Of a stretch of 64,000 bases of DNA, positions 41,545-50,403 are shown piece by piece. The notes beneath the pieces were generated by a model that searched no databases, was not told the DNA's origin, and saw only the letters and a program-made list of their open reading frames with translations. The position numbers and the translations under genes were made by a program. Numbering within the stretch: position 1 is the stretch's first letter; each line of letters begins with the position of its first letter. Source of the stretch: Actinomycetes bacterium (GTDB lineage: Bacteria; Actinomycetota; Actinomycetes; Propionibacteriales; Propionibacteriaceae); contig JAEVYS010000120.1 of assembly GCA_023392635.1 (NCBI GenBank), positions 1-64,000 on the forward strand. Direction: 5' to 3'.

Positions 41545-42671
41545 CGGGACGGCTCCAGGATCGCGACGCACTCGACGTGGTGCGTGAGGGGGAACAGGTC
41601 GTGGGCGGTGACGGAGGTCGGACGATAGCCGAGGCCCTCTGCTGTCCGAAGGTCGCGGCCGAGCGCCGCCGGGTCGCACGCGACGTAGGCGATCGCCCGA
41701 GGACGCCGGCGGGCGACCGACGCCAGCACCGCTGCGCCGGCACCGACACGGGGCGGATCGAGCACGACCAGCGAGACGCGCCGGGGCACGCGGTCGAGCC
41801 GCCTGGCGACGTCACCGGCGAAGAAGCGCGCGCCGGGCACGTTCTCACGCGCCAGTTCCACCGCCCGCCGGTCCCCTTCGATGCCCCACACCGTCGCCCC
41901 GGCCGTGACCAGGGCCCCGGCGAACAGGCCGACGCCGCAGTACAGGTCGAGGGCGGTCTCCCCCGGTTGCGGTCGCAGGCCCTCCAGGACCCGGGCCACC
42001 AGCACCTCGGGGGCCCTCGCGTGGGCCTGCCAGAAGCCGTCGACCGCGACGCGGTAGGAAGCGTCCCCCACGGCCTCGGTAACCGTCCCTTCGTCTCCGG
42101 GGGCGCTGAACCGGGAGCCGTCGGACCCGGCCACGCCGAGCACCTCGCCCCCGTCGGGCGGGTTCGCGATGGACGGGTCCGCGATCCGGCACCCGCCCGC
42201 CGGCAGTGGCACGACCTCGTTCGAGCGGTGGGCCAGCATCCCGGCCCGCCCGTCCGGACCCGCGTGGTACCGCATCCGCGTCCGCCACCCCAGGGGCGAA
42301 GGGGCGACCTCGGCGACCTCGCCGGTGAAGGCATGGCCCGCGAGGTGGTCGAGCAGCTCGGCCACCACCTGCCGCTTGAGTTCGCGGCTGAAGCCCGGCT
42401 CGACGTGCTGGAAGTCGCAGCCGCCGCACCGTCCGGCGATCGGACAGGGCGGCACCACACGGGACGGGCTGGCGCGGCGGACGCTGATCGCGTCCCCGCG
42501 CGCGAACCGCCTGCCCACCTCGGTGAGCCGGACGTCCACGACCTCTCCGGTGATCGCGTGCCGCACGAACACCACCCGGCCGTCGACGCGGGCGACGAAG
42601 TGGCCCCCGTGCGCGACCGGCCCCACCTTGACCTCCGGCAGGACCAGCCCGGGCTTCCACTCAGGCGTCAT
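41541..42671 (-). CDS. TRAM-domain RNA uridine methyltransferase (TrmA/RlmD family)
   Basis: The 376-residue protein has an N-terminal TRAM domain, a CxxxxxCGGCDFQH cysteine cluster (near residue 76) for an iron-sulfur cluster, motif LDLYCGVGLFAGAL for SAM, VVLDPPRVG and YVACDPAALGRDL near the end with the catalytic region. It makes m5U in rRNA or tRNA. In Mycobacterium the orthologous position is Rv2689c. It is downstream of the APC permease with an overlap of four bases (42668-42671). Confidence 0.92.
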   Translation of the reverse strand: MTPEWKPGLVLPEVKVGPVAHGGHFVARVDGRVVFVRHAITGEVVDVRLTEVGRRFARGDAISVRRASPSRVVPPCPIAGRCGGCDFQHVEPGFSRELKRQVVAELLDHLAGHAFTGEVAEVAPSPLGWRTRMRYHAGPDGRAGMLAHRSNEVVPLPAGGCRIADPSIANPPDGGEVLGVAGSDGSRFSAPGDEGTVTEAVGDASYRVAVDGFWQAHARAPEVLVARVLEGLRPQPGETALDLYCGVGLFAGALVTAGATVWGIEGDRRAVELARENVPGARFFAGDVARRLDRVPRRVSLVVLDPPRVGAGAAVLASVARRRPRAIAYVACDPAALGRDLRTAEGLGYRPTSVTAHDLFPLTHHVECVAILEPSR

Positions 42672-44713
42672 TCGGTACGTGCCGGCTCACGCGGGTCGCC
42701 CATCCGCACCTGGCCGGTGCCCGGACGGCGCCAGGCGGCGGCCGTGTTGCGCTTGACCCGGTCGAGCGCGTACTTCGACGACGCCAGCTGCCACGGGACG
42801 GACGTCACCATCACGCCCTGCATGAAGCTCAGGCGCGTCTTGACGATGAAGCCGGTCTGGTTGTGCAGGATCTGCTCCCACCAGTGGCCGACCACGTACT
42901 CGGGGATGTAGACGCACACCACGTCCCGGGGATTGTCGGAGCGGATGCCCTTGATGTAGTTGAGGAACGGCCCGGTCACCTCGCGGTACGGCGAGGCGAT
43001 CACCTTCAGGGGGACGTCCAGGTCCTGCGCCTCCCACTGCGCGGCGATCGCCCTGGTCTCCGCGTCGTCGACCGCGACGAGGATGGCCTCGATGCTGCTC
43101 GCACGGGTGGCGCGGGCGAAGTTCACCGCGCGGACGGTCGGCTTGTTGACTTCCTGCACCATGATCACCGCGCGGACGCGGCTGGGCAGCATGCGGGCGT
43201 CCACCGGCGCGACGGCCACCTCGCGCGCCACCTTGTCGTAGTGGCTGCGGATGCCGCGCATCAGGATGAACACCGCGGCCATGGCGAGGACGGCCAGGTA
43301 CGCGCCGTAGATGAACTTGGACGCGAGCACGATCACGAGCACCGTGCCGGTGCCCGTGAGACCGATCGCGTTGATCATCCGCGAGCGCATCATCCGGGCC
43401 CGCATCTTCGGGTCCTTCTCGGTCTTCAGGTGCCTGGTCCAGTGCCGCATCATGCCGAACTGGCTCACCGTGAACGAGACGAAGACGCCCACCACGTACA
43501 GCTGGATCAGCGCGGTGACGCTCGCGTTGTAGATCAGCACGAGGGCTATGGCGGCGGTGGCCAGGGCCAGGATGCCGTTGGAATAGGCCAGCCGGTCGCC
43601 GCGGGTGTGCAGGGCCTTGGGCAGGAAGCCGTCCTTCGCCAGGATCGACCCCAGCACCGGGAAGCCGTTGAACGCGGTGTTGGCCGCCAGGAACAGGATG
43701 ATCATCGTCATCGCGATGACGAAGTAGAAGCCGACAGGGAACGTGTCGAAGATCGTCCGTGCGAGCTGGCCCATCGCGGTCTCGTGGGGCACGTCCACCT
43801 CGACGCCGTTCATGGCGAAGTACGAGCCCCCGCCGTCCTCGTCGATGAGCTTCAGCCCCGTCAGGTTCGCCAGGGCGACGATCCCGCCGAGCATGGTCAC
43901 CGCGATGCCGCCGAGCAACGCCAGGGTGGTCGCCGCGTTCGTGCTCTTCGGCTCGCGGAAGGCAGGCACGCCGTTGGAGATGGCCTCGACCCCCGTCAGT
44001 GCCGCACAGCCGGACGAGAATGCGCGGGCCAGCAGCGCCACGGCGGCGAACCCGACCAGCGGTTCATACCCGGCCGAGCCGACCACCGTGTACTGCGCGG
44101 TGGGGGCCTGCAGGTGCTCCCCGAGCCCGAAGAAGCGGACCAGGCCCCACGCGGTCATGCCGAGCACGCCGATCATGAACCCGTAGGTCGGGATCGCGAA
44201 GAAGGAGCCGGACTCCCGTACGCCACGCAGGTTCATCGTCATCAGCAGCACGATCACGATGGCCGCTGCGACGCCTTCGTAGCCCTGCAGCATCGGGAAC
44301 ACCGCCTTGGCGTTCTGGATGCCGGAGGACACCGAGACCGCGACGGTGAGGATGTAGTCCACCAACAGCGCGCTCGCCACCACCAGCCCCGCGTTGGGAC
44401 CCAGGTTGACCGTGGCCACCTCGTAGTCACCCCCGCCGGAGGGGTAGGCGTGCACCGTCTGGCGGTACGACATGACCACGATCAGCATCACCACCGCCAC
44501 GGCGATCGCGATCTGCCAGGAGAACACGAAGCCGGCCATGCCCGCCAGTGACAGGGTGAGCAGGATCTCGTCCGGGGCGTAGGCCACCGAGCTCAGGGCG
44601 TCCGATGCGAACACGGGAAGCGCGATCCGCTTCGGGAGGAGCGTCTCACCCAGCTGCGCGCTGGCGAGCTTGCGTCCCACGAGCAATCGCTTGACCAGGT
44701 CAGTGGCGTTCAC
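42668..44713 (-). CDS. APC-family permease (Rv2690c-like)
   Basis: From the GTG at 44713 the protein has 681 residues. The N-terminal 430 residues hold about 12 membrane helices with ALPVFASDALSSVAYAPDEILL and YRQTVHAYPSGGGDYEVA, which match the APC/amino-acid-polyamine family near KUP-like permeases; a cytoplasmic C-terminal domain follows. The start is supported by a TAGGGT -10 box nine bases upstream (44723-44728 on the minus strand). It is divergent from two TrkA genes, as in mycobacteria, suggesting a role in potassium or cation balance. Confidence 0.88.
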   Translation of the reverse strand: MNATDLVKRLLVGRKLASAQLGETLLPKRIALPVFASDALSSVAYAPDEILLTLSLAGMAGFVFSWQIAIAVAVVMLIVVMSYRQTVHAYPSGGGDYEVATVNLGPNAGLVVASALLVDYILTVAVSVSSGIQNAKAVFPMLQGYEGVAAAIVIVLLMTMNLRGVRESGSFFAIPTYGFMIGVLGMTAWGLVRFFGLGEHLQAPTAQYTVVGSAGYEPLVGFAAVALLARAFSSGCAALTGVEAISNGVPAFREPKSTNAATTLALLGGIAVTMLGGIVALANLTGLKLIDEDGGGSYFAMNGVEVDVPHETAMGQLARTIFDTFPVGFYFVIAMTMIILFLAANTAFNGFPVLGSILAKDGFLPKALHTRGDRLAYSNGILALATAAIALVLIYNASVTALIQLYVVGVFVSFTVSQFGMMRHWTRHLKTEKDPKMRARMMRSRMINAIGLTGTGTVLVIVLASKFIYGAYLAVLAMAAVFILMRGIRSHYDKVAREVAVAPVDARMLPSRVRAVIMVQEVNKPTVRAVNFARATRASSIEAILVAVDDAETRAIAAQWEAQDLDVPLKVIASPYREVTGPFLNYIKGIRSDNPRDVVCVYIPEYVVGHWWEQILHNQTGFIVKTRLSFMQGVMVTSVPWQLASSKYALDRVKRNTAAAWRRPGTGQVRMGDPREPARTE

Positions 44714-44720
44714 GAGACGG

Positions 44721-44796
44721 AACCCTATCCCCTGGGCTGGCACGCCGGACCCACGGCCGGTGTAGCGTCGATAGCATCGGCCGACCGGATAGGGTT
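44721..44796. promoter_or_regulatory. Twin divergent promoters of the APC and TrkA genes
   Basis: AACCCTATCC (44721-44730) and GGATAGGGTT (44787-44796) are perfect complements. Each carries a TAGGGT -10 box reading outward: the minus-strand box ends nine bases before the APC GTG (near-leaderless), and the plus-strand box lies 40 bases before trkA. An operator shared by both is an alternative. Confidence 0.5.
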
Positions 44797-44835
44797 TGGG
44801 AGCGAAGAACCGACCAGGACGGAAGGGCAGGGACG

Positions 44836-45498
44836 ATGCACATCGTCATCATGGGTTGCGGGCGCGTCGGGGCGTCCCTGGCCCGGGCACTGGAGCGTCG
44901 TGGCCATTCGGTGGCCGTCATCGACATCGTCCAGGACGCCTTCCGCCGGCTCGGCCCGGAGTTCCAGGGCAAGACCGTGAAGGGTGTCGGCTTCGACCGC
45001 CAGGTGCTGCAGCGTGCCGGTATCGAGCGGGCCGACGGCTTCGCAGCCGTCTCCAGCGGTGACAACTCCAACATCCTCGCCGCGCGCGTGGTGCGGGAGA
45101 CCTTCGAGGTGCACAACGTGGTCGCCCGCATCTACGACCAGAACCGCGCCGAGGTGTACGAGCGCCTCGGGATCCCCAGCGTCGCCACCGTGCGCTGGGC
45201 GGCCGACCAGGTGCTGCGCCGCCTGCTGCCGTCCGGGTCGGAGCCCATGTGGCGCGATCCGTCGGGCAGCGTCCGGCTGATCGAGGTGCACGTGGACAGC
45301 GGCTGGGTGGGACGCAAGGTCACCGACATGGAGGCGGCGACCCGTGCGCGCATCCCGTTCCTGATGCGTTTCGGCTCGGGCATCGTGCCCAGCGGCGGCA
45401 CCGTCTTCCAGGACGGCGACCTTGCCTACGCGGCCGTCACCAACGAGCAGGTGGCCGACGTCGAGGACGTCCTCGGCCACGCGCCGGTAGAGCACTGA
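44836..45498 (+). CDS. trkA: TrkA-type potassium regulator (CeoB-like)
   Basis: The 220-residue protein starts with the Rossmann motif IVIMGCGRVGASLARAL of the RCK-N domain, followed by an RCK-C domain (from about 140; SVRLIEVHVDSGWVGRKV). RCK proteins bind nucleotides and gate K+ transporters such as TrkH. No trkH gene is in the window; the divergent APC permease may be the partner. A second TrkA gene follows by 16 bases. ATG with GGACGGAAGGGCAGGG upstream. Confidence 0.93.
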   Translation: MHIVIMGCGRVGASLARALERRGHSVAVIDIVQDAFRRLGPEFQGKTVKGVGFDRQVLQRAGIERADGFAAVSSGDNSNILAARVVRETFEVHNVVARIYDQNRAEVYERLGIPSVATVRWAADQVLRRLLPSGSEPMWRDPSGSVRLIEVHVDSGWVGRKVTDMEAATRARIPFLMRFGSGIVPSGGTVFQDGDLAYAAVTNEQVADVEDVLGHAPVEH

Positions 45499-45514
45499 GA
45501 GGGAGGGACCAGCC

Positions 45515-46198
45515 GTGCGTGTAGCCATCGCCGGGGCCGGGAACGTCGGACGCTCCATCGCCAGGGAGCTGATCGCGAACGGCCACCAGATCCTGCTGAT
45601 CGACCGCGACCCGAACGCCATCAAGCCGGAGAGCGTGCCCGAAGCCGAGTGGCTGCTCGCGGACGCCTGCGAGCTGGCGAGCCTCGAGGAGGCGAGCCTC
45701 GACACCTGCGACGTGGCGATCGCCGCCACCGGCGACGACAAGGCCAATCTTGTGCACACCCTGCTGGCCAAGACGGAGTTCGGCGTGCCGCGGACGGTCG
45801 GACGGGTCAACCACCCCAGCAACGAGTGGATGTTCGACGACCTGTGGGGAGTCGACGTCGCCGTGTCCACCCCGCGCCTGATGTGCGCGCTGGTGGAGGA
45901 GGCGGTCACGGTCGGTGACCTCGTGCGCCTGTTCAGCTTCCGGGGCGGCCACGCCAACCTGGTGGAGATGACCCTGCCGGAGGCGTCCCCACGAGTGGGC
46001 ACCCGCATCGGCGACCTGAACCTGCCCGGCGACGCCGTGCTGGTCACCATCATCCGGGACGGAGCCGCCCGTGCCCCCGAGCGCGACGCGGCCCTGGAGG
46101 CCAACGACGAGTTGCTGTTCGTCTCCGACCCCAGCTACGAGGCCGACCTGGCCCAGTACCTGATGCCCCGCAACCTCCGCCTCAGCGAAGTCGGCTGA
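45515..46198 (+). CDS. trkA: TrkA-type potassium regulator (CeoC-like)
   Basis: The 227-residue protein has RCK-N (VAIAGAGNVGRSIARELI) and RCK-C domains and is a paralogue of the preceding gene. The pair matches mycobacterial Rv2691-Rv2692 (ceoB-ceoC). Two different RCK proteins could form a hetero-ring on one transporter. The GTG start has GAGGGAGG upstream. Confidence 0.93.
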   Translation: MRVAIAGAGNVGRSIARELIANGHQILLIDRDPNAIKPESVPEAEWLLADACELASLEEASLDTCDVAIAATGDDKANLVHTLLAKTEFGVPRTVGRVNHPSNEWMFDDLWGVDVAVSTPRLMCALVEEAVTVGDLVRLFSFRGGHANLVEMTLPEASPRVGTRIGDLNLPGDAVLVTIIRDGAARAPERDAALEANDELLFVSDPSYEADLAQYLMPRNLRLSEVG

Positions 46199-46211
46199 CC
46201 CACGCCACCAC

Positions 46212-46227
46212 CCCGGCGAACGCCGGG
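46212..46227. terminator. Short hairpin between trkA and OB-fold gene
   Basis: CCCGGCG and CGCCGGG form a perfect seven-base stem with a two-base loop between the convergent genes. Confidence 0.45.
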
Positions 46228-46244
46228 ATCCTCCAGCGACGACG

Positions 46245-46613
46245 TCAGCTGGCGATCAGCTCGTAGTAGGGGTTGTAGAGGCGGCGCTGGCCGTCGACGT
46301 AGGAGACGCGCCCGCTGACGGTCATCTCGCGCCCCGCGACGACACCGTGGATGGCGCGGCGGCCCATCCAGATCAGCGTGACCGTGCCGGAGCCGTCGTC
46401 GAACTCCGCCTCCAGCCACGGGGTGCCGCTGCGCGGCTTCATGGTGAGCACGGTGATGCTGCCCCGGAGCCGGGCCCACTGCCGGTCCTGCAGCTCCGAG
46501 ATCATCGTGGCGCCGGCCCGCTCGACGATGCGCTGGCGCGCCTCCGACTCCAACTCCGCGTTGGACGCGCCGAAGCGACGCAGTGCCCGCAGGATCGGGT
46601 TCGTGCTGGCCAT
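46245..46613 (-). CDS. OB-fold nucleic acid-binding protein (Rv2694c-like)
   Basis: The 122-residue protein has an N-terminal helix and an OB-fold of the RecG-wedge type: LRGSITVLTMKPRSGTPWLEAEFDDGSGTVTLIWMG and GREMTVSGRVSYVDGQRRLYNP read as consecutive strands. It likely binds nucleic acid. Its ATG directly abuts the DUF3710 stop, and the gene order matches Rv2694c-Rv2697c. Confidence 0.88.
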   Translation of the reverse strand: MASTNPILRALRRFGASNAELESEARQRIVERAGATMISELQDRQWARLRGSITVLTMKPRSGTPWLEAEFDDGSGTVTLIWMGRRAIHGVVAGREMTVSGRVSYVDGQRRLYNPYYELIAS

Positions 46614-47393
46614 TCAGGCCTCCGTTCCCCCGTCGGGAAGCTTCATCGGGATGAGTTCGCCGGGCACCATCGGACGGGAGCCGCGACGTACCACCAGATT
46701 ACGGAAGAACTCCGCGAACGGTGCCACCAGCGGAGCGTCCGCGTCACCGATCGCCGCCTCTCCCAGGAGCGTGCCGCGCAGCAGCCAGCGCGGACCCTCC
46801 GCGAACCAGATCCGGGAGACGTGGAACAGCTGCTCCCCGCCCGGACCCTCCTGCGGCAGCACCCGACGCACCTCGGCTCCGAAGGGGCCTTCGGCGATGG
46901 TCGCGGTGCCGCCACCCTGCTCGGCCTCCTCGACGACGTCCTCACGGAGCTCGTCGGCGAGCCCGCCGCTCGCGGGCGCGGCGAACAGGGCAACCTCCAG
47001 GCCGGAGTTCTTCCACACCGCCGTCACGGCCTGGACCGCCTGGGTCGCCTCGGTCACCTGCAGCTGCAGGCCCAGCCCGTCCCACGGCGTGATGATCAGC
47101 GACCCCAGGTCGATGCGGGTCACCTGGTCACCGGCGAGCTCGACCTCCTCGGAGTCGAAGGGTCCGTCGGCGCGCCAGTCCACCTCGTCCTCTTCGCCCT
47201 CGACCTCGTCCTCGTCGAACTCGAGGTCGGCTTCGTCCTCGGCCGCCTCCACGTCGTCCCGGTCGTCGGACTCGGCGTCGGTGTCCACGTCCACCTCGTG
47301 CTCGCCGGCATCGTCGCCGACCACCTCGAGAGCCTCCGCCTCGGTGTCCACCGGGTCGGAGTCGACGGGCTTGCGCTTGCGCCCAAAGATCAC
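46614..47393 (-). CDS. DUF3710 family protein
   Basis: From the GTG at 47393 the protein has 259 residues. The first 100 are strongly acidic (runs of Glu/Asp such as EVDVDTDAESDDRDD); the rest is a folded domain with IDLGSLIITPWDGLGLQLQVTE and RWLLRGTLLGEAA, typical DUF3710. Function is unknown; the family is always linked to dut. The start overlaps the dut stop (GTGA). Confidence 0.88.
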   Translation of the reverse strand: MIFGRKRKPVDSDPVDTEAEALEVVGDDAGEHEVDVDTDAESDDRDDVEAAEDEADLEFDEDEVEGEEDEVDWRADGPFDSEEVELAGDQVTRIDLGSLIITPWDGLGLQLQVTEATQAVQAVTAVWKNSGLEVALFAAPASGGLADELREDVVEEAEQGGGTATIAEGPFGAEVRRVLPQEGPGGEQLFHVSRIWFAEGPRWLLRGTLLGEAAIGDADAPLVAPFAEFFRNLVVRRGSRPMVPGELIPMKLPDGGTEA

Positions 47394-47899
47394 TTGTCCA
47401 CCTCTGTCGTTGTGAGTGCGGCCCGGTCGGCCGCCCAATCCGCGACCCCTCCGGTCGAGCCGTGCCCGCGTCCGCCGCGGGAGCTCTCCGGTAGCTGGTC
47501 GAGAAGTTCGAAATCGGCGTGCCCCACCCGCTGCACCACCAGTTGCGCGATCAGGTCCCCCCGTGCGAGCCGCACCGGGCTGTTCGCGTCGGTGTTGAGC
47601 AGGCACACCCGGATCTCGCCGCGGTACCCGGCGTCCACCGTGCCGGGGGCGTTGACGATCGTGAGGCCCGCTCGGGCGGCCAGCCCCGAGCGCGGGTGGA
47701 CGAAGCCCGCCCAGCCGTCGGGGAGGGCGATCGCGATGCCGGTACCCACCAGCCGGCGCTCGCCGGGGGCGAGCTCGCAGTCCTCGGCGATGGCCAGGTC
47801 GGCGCCCGCGTCGCCGGCATGTGCGTACCGCGGCACGGGCATTCCCGGGTCCAGCCTCGAGAGGCCGACCCGAACCCGTTCCGGGGTGGCCGAAGTCAT
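47390..47899 (-). CDS. dut: dUTP diphosphatase
   Basis: The 169-residue protein has the five trimeric dUTPase motifs: HAGDAGADLAIAED, HPRSGLAARAGL, NAPGTVDAGYRGEI, ARGDLIAQLVVQRV and the Gly-rich C-terminal arm SRGGRGHGSTG. It hydrolyses dUTP to dUMP, limiting uracil in DNA. Conserved linkage with DUF3710 and DUF3093. Confidence 0.97.
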   Translation of the reverse strand: MTSATPERVRVGLSRLDPGMPVPRYAHAGDAGADLAIAEDCELAPGERRLVGTGIAIALPDGWAGFVHPRSGLAARAGLTIVNAPGTVDAGYRGEIRVCLLNTDANSPVRLARGDLIAQLVVQRVGHADFELLDQLPESSRGGRGHGSTGGVADWAADRAALTTTEVDK

Positions 47900-47924
47900 T
47901 CCGGCAGTCTAGCCGTGGCGGGCG

Positions 47925-48380
47925 TCACGTCCGGGACGGCGAGATGGCTCGTTCGATCGCTGCAGCGAGCGCCTTCGGCCGCCTGCTGGACAGCAGCCAG
48001 TACGGGTGCGGGTCCGCCGGATCGTCCAGGGTGACCTCCACCGAACCCGGGATGAACGCCCGGACCACCAGCCAGGCGTCGTGGTCGGCGTCACGGCCCA
48101 GCCGCAGGCGCGTCGAGGCGCGGTCGAGCGGTTTGGCATCGGCGATGTAGGCCCACTCCAGGAGCGCGTCGCCGGCGTGCAGGCCCACCTCGTCGACGAG
48201 GAGCTCGACTCGTCCGTACCAGAGCAGTGCGCCGGCAACCCCGGCAGCGGTGACCACGCCGGCGATGACCGCGACTTCCGGACCGGCGTAGAAGCCGACG
48301 GCGGTGACGAAGGTGAGCGCGAAGAACATGCCGACCACCCACCACAGGGACGGAACCGACAGTCTCTCGCGATAGTTCAT
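47925..48380 (-). CDS. DUF3093 family membrane protein
   Basis: The 151-residue protein has two N-terminal membrane helices (WWVVGMFFALTFVTAVGFYAG and VAVIAGVVTAAGVAGALLW) and a cytoplasmic beta domain with the DUF3093 end HPYWLLSSRRPKALAAAI. Function unknown. It is 25 bases upstream of dut on the same strand. Confidence 0.88.
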   Translation of the reverse strand: MNYRERLSVPSLWWVVGMFFALTFVTAVGFYAGPEVAVIAGVVTAAGVAGALLWYGRVELLVDEVGLHAGDALLEWAYIADAKPLDRASTRLRLGRDADHDAWLVVRAFIPGSVEVTLDDPADPHPYWLLSSRRPKALAAAIERAISPSRT

Positions 48381-48425
48381 TGATCCACGCTAGCGGTGGT
48401 TGGCAGGATGGCAGCAGGAGGACAT

Positions 48426-48719
48426 GTGAACACTTCGCAGAAGCTGCTCTGGAACGTCTACGCCGGCCTCGTCGGCGCAGCCACGACGGTGCTCGCCGCG
48501 AAGGCGGTGAACGCCGTCTGGGAGCTCGCCACCGGGGACGCTCCCCCGGAGCCCAACGACCCCGAGGTGCCGCTGCGTCGTGCGCTCACCTGGGCGATCG
48601 CCAGTGGAGTGGGCATCGGCCTGTCCCAGTTGCTGGTGAACCGCTTCGCCGCCAACCAGTGGACGAAGGTGATGGGCACCCCGGCGCCCAGGTTCAACAA
48701 GACCACTCTTCGCATCTAG
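48426..48719 (+). CDS. DUF4235 family membrane protein
   Basis: The 97-residue protein matches DUF4235: KLLWNVYAGLVGAATTVLAAKAVNAVWELATGD in parts, a PPEPNDPEVPLRRALTWAIA link and SGVGIGLSQLLVNRFAA. It has two membrane helices. Function unknown. GTG start with AGGAGG upstream. Confidence 0.85.
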   Translation: MNTSQKLLWNVYAGLVGAATTVLAAKAVNAVWELATGDAPPEPNDPEVPLRRALTWAIASGVGIGLSQLLVNRFAANQWTKVMGTPAPRFNKTTLRI

Positions 48720-48749
48720 CGCCGACCCACCGGGGTGACGGGCAAGGAA

Positions 48750-48780
48750 GATCCCGGGGTGCTCAGCGCTCCCCGGGATC
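48750..48780. terminator. Bidirectional terminator hairpin
   Basis: GATCCCGGGG and CCCCGGGATC form a perfect ten-base stem around an 11-base loop, between the convergent DUF4235 and DUF4193 genes. Confidence 0.75.
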
Positions 48781-48804
48781 GTGGTTGGTCGTGCGTGACT
48801 TCGC

Positions 48805-49101
48805 TCAGCCGGCGCAGTCCACGCAGTAGGTGAGGCCGTTGCGGACCTCGGCGATCTGGCTGCGGTGCTTCACCAGGAAGCAGTTCGCGCAGGTGAACTC
48901 GTCGGCCTGCCGGGGCAGCACCCTGACAGTCAGCTCCTCATGGGACAGGTCGGCCCCGGGCAGCTCGAAAGTCTCGGCTGCCTCGACCTCGTCCTCGTCG
49001 ACCTTCCCGGAGTTCTTGTCGTTCCGTCGGGTCTTGAGCTCCTCGATCGAGTCTTCGCTCTCTTCGTCGGTCTTGCGAGGGGCGTCGTAATCGGTCGCCA
49101 T
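48805..49101 (-). CDS. DUF4193 family zinc-ribbon protein
   Basis: The 98-residue protein has an acidic N-terminal half (ESEDSIEELKTRR, KVDEDEVEAAETFELPG) and a C-terminal zinc ribbon with CANC and CVDC pairs. This is DUF4193 (Rv2699c), highly conserved and strongly expressed in actinobacteria, with no assigned role. It diverges from sepH. Confidence 0.92.
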   Translation of the reverse strand: MATDYDAPRKTDEESEDSIEELKTRRNDKNSGKVDEDEVEAAETFELPGADLSHEELTVRVLPRQADEFTCANCFLVKHRSQIAEVRNGLTYCVDCAG

Positions 49102-49304
49102 GACTGGGTATCCATCTCCGTTCCGCGGTGCCCGCGTAGTGGCGGTTCCTTCAAGGGCATCAGGTGCGAGGAAGTCATATCACATCCCGGCACCGTTTCC
49201 GGCCTTCCACCGAATCGGCACCGCGGGCAAACGCGGCCCTGCCGACATCCGGTTGGGGGGTCGGCTTGGTAGGTTACCTGCAGACACAAAGCGGAAGTGA
49301 GGCG

Positions 49305-50402
49305 ATGACTCACCGAGACCGGGCACCCCGTGGCCGGAACCCGGTGCGCCAGCAGCCGCAAGCCACCACCCTGGAGATCTACATGGACAGCGCGCTGACC
49401 CCCCGGGAGATCCAGGCACGCATCCGTGCCGGCGAAACCCTGGAGGACGTGGCCCGGGCGGCCGGCATGGGTGTCGACTGGGTGGAGCCCTTCGCCGCCC
49501 CCGTGGTGGCCGAGCGCGAGTTCGTCGCCGGTCAGGCGCAGTCGCATCCCGTCCGTCGCGGTTCGGAGACCATCGCCCACCGGACGCTGGGCGAGGTCGT
49601 GGCCGACCGTCTGGCCTCCCGCCGGGTCGACGTCGACACCGTCGTGTGGGACGCCTGGAAGCTCGAGGGACGCCGCTGGGCGATCCGTGTGGACTACGAC
49701 TCGGGCAAGGCGCACCGGGAGGCCCGCTTCGTCTACGACGCCGGCAGCCGGTTCTCCGTGGCAGAGAACGACGACGCCCGCTGGCTCCTGGGCCTCCACT
49801 CCGCCTCCCACGGGCCGCAGCCCGGCCGGCGTCGCCGCGAGGAGGAGGCCGAGCCCACCGTCGACCTGAACGACGACCTCGCGCTCGTCCGCGTGGTCCA
49901 GCCGCGCGTCGACGAGCCCGAGGACCCGAACGACACGGTCCCCCTGGACGAGCTGGACGGCGAGACCGACGACGCCTACGCCGAGGGCGAACTGGCCGAG
50001 GTGGACGGTCTGTACGACATCGTCCCCTCCGCAGACTCCGGCCTGGACGTGCTCTACGACATGCTGTCGAGCTTCGACGAGGACTCGGTGCAGATCTACG
50101 CCGGGCTCATCCGTCCGGCGTCCGCTCCCGCCCCGCGCCCGGTGCTGGACGAGCCGGCCGAGCCCGGGCCCGAGGCCGAGGACCGCACCGATGCCGACGA
50201 CACGGCAGCGGTCGAGGCGCCCGAGGAACTGGAGTTCGACTTCGGCGAGCCGGCGGCCGAGGTCGGCGAGCCGGAACAGCCCGCCCTGGTCGAGCCGGAG
50301 GCCGAGGAGTCGACGCCGGCCAAGCCGAAGCGCAAGCGGGCATCCGTCCCGAGCTGGGACGAGATCATGTTCGGTTCCCCGAAGGGGCCCAAAAAGCGCT
50401 GA
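49305..50402 (+). CDS. sepH: Septation protein SepH, short N-terminus
   Basis: The 365-residue protein contains the SepH helix-turn-helix region LTPREIQARIRAGETLEDVARAAG and WVEPFAAPVVAEREF, the domain GEVVADRLASRRVDVDTVVWD and WAIRVDYDSGKAHREARFVYD, then a long acidic tail ending in the conserved PSWDEIMFGSPK. SepH binds FtsZ and stimulates its assembly in Streptomyces and Mycobacterium. The first 50 or so residues of usual SepH, a beta-strand module starting MxELR-V, are absent; the 26-residue start here is basic. ATG with GGAAGTGAGG upstream. Confidence 0.87.
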   Translation: MTHRDRAPRGRNPVRQQPQATTLEIYMDSALTPREIQARIRAGETLEDVARAAGMGVDWVEPFAAPVVAEREFVAGQAQSHPVRRGSETIAHRTLGEVVADRLASRRVDVDTVVWDAWKLEGRRWAIRVDYDSGKAHREARFVYDAGSRFSVAENDDARWLLGLHSASHGPQPGRRRREEEAEPTVDLNDDLALVRVVQPRVDEPEDPNDTVPLDELDGETDDAYAEGELAEVDGLYDIVPSADSGLDVLYDMLSSFDEDSVQIYAGLIRPASAPAPRPVLDEPAEPGPEAEDRTDADDTAAVEAPEELEFDFGEPAAEVGEPEQPALVEPEAEESTPAKPKRKRASVPSWDEIMFGSPKGPKKR

Positions 50403-50403
50403 C

